A stretch of 64,000 nucleotides of DNA from Halomonas sp. PR-M31 (GTDB lineage Bacteria > Pseudomonadota > Gammaproteobacteria > Pseudomonadales > Halomonadaceae): positions 1-64,000 of the forward strand of contig NZ_JIBT01000030.1 of assembly GCF_001039575.1 (NCBI RefSeq), read 5' to 3'. Below the pieces are notes generated by a model, which was given only the letters and a program-made list of their open reading frames with translations, was not told the DNA's origin and did not search any database. The position numbers and the translations under genes were made by a program. Of the stretch, positions 55,369-64,000 are shown in pieces (the stretch's first letter is position 1; each line of letters starts with the position of its first letter).

Positions 55369-55383
55369 TGGAAATACATTCCA
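55369..55383. promoter_or_regulatory. Candidate IclR-type operator, gcl promoter
   Basis: TGGAAATACATTCCA has half-sites TGGAA/TTCCA and spacing equal to the sites upstream of iclR and the NCS2 permease. AT-rich arms (ATTTTG, AAAATA) extend it. It lies 79 bp upstream of the gcl ATG. Confidence 0.55.
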
Positions 55384-55461
55384 TAAAATATTGACAGATG
55401 GCTTGGCGGCGCCTAACGTGAAGGCAAGAACAATTTCCATGTCTCTCCAGGAGAAGCCGTC

Positions 55462-57249
<1,788 letters not shown>

Positions 57250-57357
57250 TCCTTTGCCCCGCTGTCGGCCATGGCCGATGGCGGGGCCTGTCACGCATGA
57301 CGTTATTCACGTAAAGCGCCATTCAAATAAAGCGCCATTCACGTAAAGGAGGACAAA

Positions 57358-58134
<777 letters not shown>

Positions 58135-58168
58135 GTTCCGTGACACACTAATCGAGTAGGAGAATGAC

Positions 58169-59056
58169 ATGAGCAAGATCGGATTCATTGGCCTGGGTAT
58201 CATGGGCCGCCCCATGGCAGGGCATCTTCTGGACGCCGGCCATGAGCTGGTGACCGTCAAGCGCGACAAGCCCCTGGCCAGCGAACTGGCGGACAAGGGC
58301 ATGAAGGAACTCGACGATCCCAAGGCGGTCGCCGAGCAGTCCGAGATCATCATCACCATGGTGCCGGATACCCCGGACGTGGAGCATGTGCTGTTCGCCG
58401 AGGATGGCGTCATCCATGGCTTGCAGAAGGGCGCGCTGGTCATCGACATGAGCTCCATCGCGCCGATCCCCACCCAGGAATTCGCCAAGCGCATCAAGGA
58501 TGCCGGCGGTGACTACGTCGACGCCCCGGTTTCCGGCGGTGAAGGTGGCGCCATCAATGCAGCGCTCACCATCATGGTCGGCGCCAGTCAGGACGCCTTC
58601 GAGCGTGCCAAGCCGATTCTCGAAGTGATGGGCAAGACCATCACATTGATCGGTGAAAACGGCGCGGGCCAGACCTGCAAGGTCGCCAACCAGATCGTCG
58701 TGGCCCTGACCATCGAAGCCGTCGCCGAAGGCCTGCTGTTCGCTTCCAAGGCCGGCGCCGACGTCAACAAGGTACGCGAATCTCTGCTCGGCGGCCTGGC
58801 CCAGTCGAAGATTCTCGATGTGCACGGCGAGCGCATGATAAGCCGCAACTTTGAGCCAGGCTTCAAGGTCAAGCTGCACCAGAAGGATCTGAACCTGGCT
58901 CTGGAAGGCGCACGCACCCTGGATCTGGCGCTGCCCGGTACCGCCAACGCCCAGCAGTTGCTGCAGGCCTGCGTAGCCAACGGCGGCGCCGAGTGGGATC
59001 ATTCCGGTATCTTACGCTCGCTGGAGAAGCTGGCGGATCATGAGGTCGGCAAGTAA
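58169..59056 (+). CDS. glxR: Tartronate semialdehyde reductase
   Basis: GlxR/GarR reduces tartronate semialdehyde to D-glycerate with NAD(P)H. KIGFIGLGIMGRPMAGHLLDAGHEL binds the cofactor. DAPVSGGEGGAINAALTIMVG is the substrate loop, and GAGQTCKVANQIVVAL carries the catalytic Lys. Length is 295 residues. It is last in gcl-hyi-glxR and is followed by a terminator. Confidence 0.95.
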   Translation: MSKIGFIGLGIMGRPMAGHLLDAGHELVTVKRDKPLASELADKGMKELDDPKAVAEQSEIIITMVPDTPDVEHVLFAEDGVIHGLQKGALVIDMSSIAPIPTQEFAKRIKDAGGDYVDAPVSGGEGGAINAALTIMVGASQDAFERAKPILEVMGKTITLIGENGAGQTCKVANQIVVALTIEAVAEGLLFASKAGADVNKVRESLLGGLAQSKILDVHGERMISRNFEPGFKVKLHQKDLNLALEGARTLDLALPGTANAQQLLQACVANGGAEWDHSGILRSLEKLADHEVGK

Positions 59057-59124
59057 CCGGCAGACGATCCGCTGCGCTCGCGGCGATCGGGGGCCAGATG
59101 GTCCTGGCACCTTCGTGCCATAAA

Positions 59125-59161
59125 CGCCGGCGGCCGCTATTGCGCGTCCGCCGGTTTTTTG
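59125..59161 (+). terminator. Rho-independent terminator after glxR
   Basis: CCGGCGG (59127-59133) pairs with CCGCCGG (59148-59154) and is followed by six T. It separates gcl-hyi-glxR from ttuD-pyk. Confidence 0.87.
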
Positions 59162-59194
59162 TAGGCTACTTGTAGATCAAAAAGAGGTGGCGCC

Positions 59195-60496
59195 ATGAGC
59201 ACCAATGTTTCTCTTGACGATCGTGACGCGGCGCGGGACTGGTTGACGCGTCTTGGCTACTCCGCGATCGCCGCCGTACATCCCGCCAATCTTCTGCCGG
59301 ACCAGCTGCCGGAACCGCCCAAGGGGTGTACCGTCGTGATAGGGGCCGGCAAGGCTGCCGCCGCCATGGCCAAGGCTCTGGAGGAGGCCTGGCAGACCAG
59401 AACACCCGAGGCCGAACTCTCGGGTCTGGTGGTGACCCGCTACAATCATGGGGAGACCTGTCAGCGTATCGAAGTGCTTGAAGCCTCGCACCCTATGCCA
59501 GATACCCTTGGCGAACAGGCGGCCAAGCGCATGCTGGAGGCGGTTAGCGAGCTTACCGAGGACGATCTGGTCATCTCGTTGATCTCCGGAGGCGGTTCGG
59601 CGCTGATGACATTGCCGGCCCCGGGCTTGACCCTTGAACACAAGCAGACGCTTTCCAAAGCGCTTTTGCGCAGCGGCGCGACGATTCGCGAAATCAATAC
59701 CGTGCGCCGCCATCTCTCGGCGATCAAGGGCGGTCGTCTGGCCGCTGCCGCCCACCCGGCCCGGGTGGTGACCTATCTGATCTCCGATGTGCCCGGTGAC
59801 GATCCCACCTTGATCGCTTCAGGCCCGACCTTGCCGGATGATTCCACCCCCGCGGATGCGCTGGCGATCCTCGAGGCGCGGGGTATCGAAATCGCGAATG
59901 GCGTGCGTGAGCATCTGTCCGGTAATCACAGCGCACCTCATCGGGACGATCCGGATTTCAATCGCGATGAGCATGTAGTGCTGGCCAAGGCGGCGGATGC
60001 ACTGCAGGCGGCACAAAAGCAGGCCGAAGAGGCCGGGGTCGAGGTACGCCTGCTGGGCGACGACCTGGAAGGCGAGGCTCGAGAGCTAGGCCGCGATCAT
60101 GCGACGATGGCGCTCAAGGCACAGAAAGAGACCACGCAACCACTCTTGATTCTCTCCGGCGGCGAGACCAGTGTTACCGTACGCGGCGACGGCCGAGGCG
60201 GCCGCAACGTCGAATATTTGCTGGGCCTCTATGAGGCGCTGGCTGGGGCCGAGGATATTTACGCGCTTGCCATCGATACCGACGGCATCGACGGGTCCGA
60301 AGACAACGCCGGAGCGCTGATCGGTCCTGATACCTGGCAACGCGCCCAGGAAAGACAGCTCACGGCGGGGGATTACTTGGCACGCAACGATGCCTACAGC
60401 TTTTTTGAGGCGCTCGATGAGCTGATAGTGACCGGCCCCACCCGTACCAACGTCAACGATTTTCGCGCCATTCTGGTGCTACCGAGGAACTCATGA
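59195..60496 (+). CDS. ttuD: Glycerate 2-kinase (TtuD/GckA, MOFRL type)
   Basis: A 433-residue protein of the DUF4147/MOFRL glycerate kinase family that makes 2-phosphoglycerate from D-glycerate. It was once named hydroxypyruvate reductase. [18 protein letters not shown] and [20 protein letters not shown] are the first domain. The C-terminal MOFRL part is [26 protein letters not shown] and [17 protein letters not shown]. It completes the glyoxylate-to-glycolysis branch. Its stop overlaps the pyk start (ATGA). Confidence 0.92.
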   Translation: MSTNVSLDDRDAARDWLTRLGYSAIAAVHPANLLPDQLPEPPKGCTVVIGAGKAAAAMAKALEEAWQTRTPEAELSGLVVTRYNHGETCQRIEVLEASHPMPDTLGEQAAKRMLEAVSELTEDDLVISLISGGGSALMTLPAPGLTLEHKQTLSKALLRSGATIREINTVRRHLSAIKGGRLAAAAHPARVVTYLISDVPGDDPTLIASGPTLPDDSTPADALAILEARGIEIANGVREHLSGNHSAPHRDDPDFNRDEHVVLAKAADALQAAQKQAEEAGVEVRLLGDDLEGEARELGRDHATMALKAQKETTQPLLILSGGETSVTVRGDGRGGRNVEYLLGLYEALAGAEDIYALAIDTDGIDGSEDNAGALIGPDTWQRAQERQLTAGDYLARNDAYSFFEALDELIVTGPTRTNVNDFRAILVLPRNS

Positions 60497-61947
60497 ATCC
60501 GATGCCGCACGCTCCTATCCGCCGCACCAAGATCGTCGCGACCCTGGGTCCTGCCAGCGACCGCGACGGTGTGCTCGACGCTCTGATCAAAGGCGGCGTC
60601 GACGTGGTGCGGCTCAACTTCTCCCACGGCAGCCCCGAGGATCATCGCAAACGCCTGCTGGCGGTACGTGAAGCGGCGGAGCGCCATGGCCGTACCGTGG
60701 CCGCCCTGGGCGATCTGCAAGGCCCGAAGATTCGTATCGCGCGTTTCGCCAACAGCCCGGTGGAGCTAGAAGAAGGCCAGTCGTTCATCATCGACATGTC
60801 TCTGGAGCGGGACGCCGGCAACGCGGAGCAGGTAGGCTGCGATTACAAGACCCTGGCGGAGGATGTCTCTGCTGGCGATGTATTGCTGCTCGATGACGGT
60901 CGTCTGGAACTGGTGGTCGACAAGGTCGAGCATCCCCGAGTGCATACCACCGTGCGAGTCGGCGGCAAGCTTTCCAACAACAAGGGCATCAACAAGCAGG
61001 GCGGCGGGCTTTCGGCGGCGGCGCTGACCGACAAGGATCGGGAGGATCTCAAGACCGCCATCGACATTGGCGTCGACTATCTGGCGGTCTCCTTCCCGCG
61101 CAATGCGGCGGACATGCAGCTGGCCCGGGAACTGCTCGGTGAAGACGGCAAGGATATCGGCCTGGTGGCCAAGATCGAGCGGGCCGAAGCGGTAGGCGAC
61201 GAGCAGACCCTGGACGACATCATCCGCGCCTCCGAGGCGGTGATGGTGGCCCGGGGCGACCTTGGCGTAGAGATTGGCGACGCCCAACTGATCGGTATAC
61301 AGAAGCGCATCATCCAGCGTGCCAGGACCCTCAACCGGGCGGTCATCACCGCCACCCAGATGATGGAGTCGATGATCACCTCGCCGTTGCCGACCCGGGC
61401 GGAGGTGTTCGATGTCGCAAACGCGGTGCTCGATGGCACCGACGCGGTGATGCTGTCCGCCGAAACCGCTGCCGGCGACTATCCCGTGGAAACCATCGAG
61501 GCCATGAAGCGCCTGTGCCTGGGCGCGGAGCGCGAGCGTGCCGCCCAGGAGTCCGGTCATCGCATTCATGAAGGCTTCTCCCGCATCGACGAAACCGTGG
61601 CGCTATCGGCCATGTATGCCGCCAACCACCTGACCGGGGTCGCTGCCATCGCCAGCATGACCTCCAGTGGTTACACCCCGCTGATCGCCTCGCGCATTCG
61701 CTCCGGGCTGCCCATCGTCGGCTTGGCCCACAATCCCATCGCTCAGCGGCGCATGGCCTTGTACCGCGGCGTGGTGTCGCTGCCCTTCGATACCAGCGAC
61801 ATGGCCGCGGACGAACTGGACGCTCGAGCGCTGGAACTGCTCGAAAAGCATGGGCTGGTCAGCCAGGGCGACGAAGTGATTCTGACCCGGGGCGATCACA
61901 TGAATGCCCACGGTGGCACCAATACCATGAAGATCCTGCAGGCCTAA
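60493..61947 (+). CDS. pyk: Pyruvate kinase
   Basis: Pyruvate kinase converts PEP and ADP to pyruvate and [38 protein letters not shown] is the barrel start and [15 protein letters not shown] follows. [17 protein letters not shown] is the metal/substrate loop. Length is 484 residues, PykA-like. The 4-bp overlap with ttuD shows it belongs to glyoxylate/glycerate use in this operon; another pyk for glycolysis may be elsewhere. Pairs of ttuD and pyk are known in pseudomonads. Confidence 0.95.
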   Translation: MNPMPHAPIRRTKIVATLGPASDRDGVLDALIKGGVDVVRLNFSHGSPEDHRKRLLAVREAAERHGRTVAALGDLQGPKIRIARFANSPVELEEGQSFIIDMSLERDAGNAEQVGCDYKTLAEDVSAGDVLLLDDGRLELVVDKVEHPRVHTTVRVGGKLSNNKGINKQGGGLSAAALTDKDREDLKTAIDIGVDYLAVSFPRNAADMQLARELLGEDGKDIGLVAKIERAEAVGDEQTLDDIIRASEAVMVARGDLGVEIGDAQLIGIQKRIIQRARTLNRAVITATQMMESMITSPLPTRAEVFDVANAVLDGTDAVMLSAETAAGDYPVETIEAMKRLCLGAERERAAQESGHRIHEGFSRIDETVALSAMYAANHLTGVAAIASMTSSGYTPLIASRIRSGLPIVGLAHNPIAQRRMALYRGVVSLPFDTSDMAADELDARALELLEKHGLVSQGDEVILTRGDHMNAHGGTNTMKILQA

Positions 61948-61997
61948 TGAGGTAATCAAGCCATAGGTTTAACGAAGAGGATGAACGCTTATTTTCC

Positions 61998-62717
61998 TTA
62001 AGCGTCGCAAATTGCGGCGATCACCTTACCGGTATGCTGTACGTGCTCAACAAGCAATTGCCGGGCACGTGCAGTGTCCCGGGCTTTGAGTGCCTCGAGA
62101 ATGCCGCGGTGCTCACTGGCCGACTCATGCCAGCGCCCGAACTTGCCCAGCGCCAGATAGCGCGCTCTTTCCAGACGACCCAAAAGCCGCTGATGGGTTT
62201 CAGTAAGGACCGGATTTTTGGCTCCGGCCACCAGCAGTGAATGGATGCGCTGATTCAACTCGAAGTAACGATTCAGATCGCCTTTGTCGACGAGTCGCTC
62301 AAGTCTTTCCTGCATGACCTCGAGGCGGTTGATCTCGGTATTGGTCATGCGCTGCGCTGCCAGGCCGATGGCCATGCTCTCGAGGCCGGCCTCCACTTCG
62401 AACAGATATTCCAGTTCCTGTGCGTCTATCGGGGCGACCACGGCGTTTCTATGGCGTCGAAGGATCACCAGCCCTTCAGCGGCCAATTGCTTTATGGCCT
62501 CACGCAGCGGCGTGCGCGAGATGTCCAGCAATTCGCAGAGTTCCGGTTCCGCTAGGCGCTCGTTAGGCTTGAGTTCGCCCCGCACGATCATGAGATGCAG
62601 GGCTTGATGAGCCTGTTCCGCCAGGGATGTGGTTCGGATGCGCTGGCGTGACGAGGCGCCGGAGGGCGCTCCGGCTTGCCCGCCCTGCGCTGTGTATGAC
62701 GGATCGTCGGCCATCAT
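61998..62717 (-). CDS. GntR-family regulator, FCD type (second)
   Basis: A 239-residue regulator with a GntR winged helix (HQALHLMIVRGELKPNERLAEPELCELLDISRTPLREAIKQL) and an FCD domain (QELEYLFEVEAGLESMAIGLAAQRM, then LNQRIHSLLVAGAKNPVL). It is convergent with ttuD-pyk and could sense a C3 acid, but no evidence in the sequence names a ligand. I chose the ATG at 62717; the frame is open to 62789 without a better start. Confidence 0.86.
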   Translation of the reverse strand: MMADDPSYTAQGGQAGAPSGASSRQRIRTTSLAEQAHQALHLMIVRGELKPNERLAEPELCELLDISRTPLREAIKQLAAEGLVILRRHRNAVVAPIDAQELEYLFEVEAGLESMAIGLAAQRMTNTEINRLEVMQERLERLVDKGDLNRYFELNQRIHSLLVAGAKNPVLTETHQRLLGRLERARYLALGKFGRWHESASEHRGILEALKARDTARARQLLVEHVQHTGKVIAAICDA

Positions 62718-62791
62718 GTGAGCACTCTTAGGCACTTTGTGCTCATCGGTTGAACTCCCTTCTTGGCTCGGATAGCGACCGCGAATCAAGC

Positions 62792-64000
62792 CTAGCGTCT
62801 AGGCTGATCGGTTGGATCGACGAACACTCTCGGCTCACCGCGACTGGAGGCGCTGGCGTCCAGTTCCTGACGCAGCGCTTCTTGCGCTTTTTCGGAGGGC
62901 TGCGTTTCGGCATTGGCGTCCGTCGCCGGCAGGATATAGTCATTGACGATATCGCGAAAGATGCGCACGTTCTTGGCATGCCGCAGACCACCTTCGATAG
63001 GCAGCATGCTGGTCACGACCACGACCGTATCGCGTTTGGGTAGCATGGTGATGAACTGTCCCTTGAAGCCCATCATGGTCAGGCTGGGCTCGGTGTCCAC
63101 GATGTGGTTGATCCATAGGTAATAGCCGAAGTCACGCGCTGCCTGAGGTGTGCTCATCTTGTCGATCCAGGCAGCGGGCACGAGTTGCCGGCCTTGCCAC
63201 TGGCCTTTATCGATGATCAGCATGCCCAGCTTGGCCATATCGACAGGACGCAGACGCAGCCCCCAGCCCGCCGAGACCAGGCCCTGATCGTCGGCCCGCG
63301 TCCAGGCATAGTTCTGCATGTTCAGCGGCTCGAGCAGCTTTTCCTTGGCGTATTGCTCGATCGGCATGCCCGCCGCCGCGCTGAGCACGGCGGACGCAAA
63401 AATCGGATTGACGTCGGTGTACTCGAATTCGCTACCGGGGGAGAAGCGGGTATCCGTGCCGGCGACCAGCTTCAAGCGATCCGGTGAGCCGTAGTAGATC
63501 GGATCGTCCTCGGGATCGAAATCGTAGGCCAGACCCGAAGACATCGACAGAACGTGGCGCAGCTGTATCTTGTCCTTGTCGGCCACTTGCTGAGCGAGAT
63601 CCGTTCGGTACTCGGCGATGATCGAGGCGATATCGTCATCGAGGCTGATGCGCCCTTCCTCGACCAGCATGCCGGCCAAAAGAGACACGATTGTCTTGGT
63701 GACGGAATAGAGCTCGTAGTTGTAATCTCGCGTCAGCTCGTTTGTGTAGCGCTCAAAGATCAGTTGGCCGTCCTTGACCACCAGCAGGCTGCGGACATCG
63801 TAGTTTTCCTCGCGCAGCCATTGGGATAGTTGTATCAAGGGTCTCGAATCGACCCCCTGACTTTCCGGGGTGGCCGTGGGTAGATCGGCTGCCTCCTTCT
63901 TTTGTGCTTGTTCCTCGGCCAAGGCACTAATACTGGGAAGTGCCAACAGCCCGGTCAGCAGCAACGGTTTGATGAAGCGAGAAAGTCCGCCCGCCGGGTG
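62792..64000 (-). CDS. Beta-lactamase-fold serine hydrolase (5' end outside window)
   Basis: A secreted or periplasmic serine hydrolase of the class C beta-lactamase/esterase fold. The frame is open to the window edge, with a signal-peptide-like segment (RFIKPLLLTGLLALPSISALA) near the start, so only the extreme N-terminus is missing. The catalytic SxxK is in YSVTKTIVSLLAGMLV, and the next motif FEYTDVNPIF stands for the YxN element. KGQFITMLPKRDTVVVV ends the core. A charged tail of about 50 residues follows. The substrate (peptide, ester or 6-aminohexanoate-like) is unknown. Confidence 0.85.
   Translation of the reverse strand, partial: HPAGGLSRFIKPLLLTGLLALPSISALAEEQAQKKEAADLPTATPESQGVDSRPLIQLSQWLREENYDVRSLLVVKDGQLIFERYTNELTRDYNYELYSVTKTIVSLLAGMLVEEGRISLDDDIASIIAEYRTDLAQQVADKDKIQLRHVLSMSSGLAYDFDPEDDPIYYGSPDRLKLVAGTDTRFSPGSEFEYTDVNPIFASAVLSAAAGMPIEQYAKEKLLEPLNMQNYAWTRADDQGLVSAGWGLRLRPVDMAKLGMLIIDKGQWQGRQLVPAAWIDKMSTPQAARDFGYYLWINHIVDTEPSLTMMGFKGQFITMLPKRDTVVVVTSMLPIEGGLRHAKNVRIFRDIVNDYILPATDANAETQPSEKAQEALRQELDASASSRGEPRVFVDPTDQPRR

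Overview
The window looks like an origin-proximal stretch of a high-GC gammaproteobacterial chromosome, most likely from the Halomonadaceae (Halomonas or a relative). That placement is an inference from protein similarity, from gammaproteobacterial gene orders (glyQ-glyS; zapA-6S RNA-fau; gpmI-envC-ctpA; yqgE-ruvX-pyrR-pyrB), and from a perfect 16-bp parS site beside glyS. I see no tRNA, rRNA, CRISPR array, transposase or phage gene.

Layout. 1-4.4 kb: a truncated K+ channel gene, parS and glyQS. 4.5-16.5 kb: LPS inner-core island (hldD, waaF, an OpgB-like transferase, two glycosyltransferases, a LapC/YejM-like sulfatase-fold protein, Kdo kinase kdkA, OpsX-like heptosyltransferase, hldE, waaA). 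16.5-36.2 kb: housekeeping genes (rpiA, ilvA, a 31-aa membrane peptide, fau, 6S RNA, zapA, ygfB, ubiH, an NCS2 purine permease, ubiI, ctpA, envC, gpmI, a rhodanese, secB, rsmE, gshB, tonB, yqgE, ruvX, pyrR, pyrB). 36.3-43.6 kb: accessory genes (SDR, three acetyltransferases, a MocR remnant, a binding protein, 3-hydroxybutyrate dehydrogenase), then an inactive dihydroorotase-like pyrC' and a Cys-rich orphan. 43.6-62 kb: a nearly complete route from urate to central metabolism. PuuD, UraH and UraD make allantoin; HpxA and PuuE convert it to allantoate; AllE and AllA yield glyoxylate; Gcl, Hyi, GlxR, TtuD and Pyk take it to glycerate and pyruvate. Transporters and IclR and GntR regulators lie among them. 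An AT-rich insert with two unknown membrane-protein genes sits at about 47.9-49.6 kb. The right edge holds a second GntR regulator and a truncated serine hydrolase.

The most interesting signals are two operator-like motifs shared by the dispersed urate and glyoxylate genes. A GntR/FadR-type TTGT-AT-ACAA motif occurs upstream of the NCS2 permease, uraD/uraH, the GntR gene itself, hpxA and puuE. A 15-bp IclR-like TGGAA(N5)TTCCA palindrome occurs upstream of the NCS2 permease, the iclR gene itself and gcl. The permease promoter carries both. This suggests a two-regulator circuit, with one protein for the upper (urate to allantoate) and one for the lower (glyoxylate) pathway, both gating substrate uptake.

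Five genes (NCS2 permease, ctpA, tonB, pyrR, allE) are each split by an apparent one-base deletion in a G/C-rich run. All are otherwise intact, so I suspect consensus errors in the assembly rather than five real pseudogenes. All calls come from reading the sequence; no database search was run.
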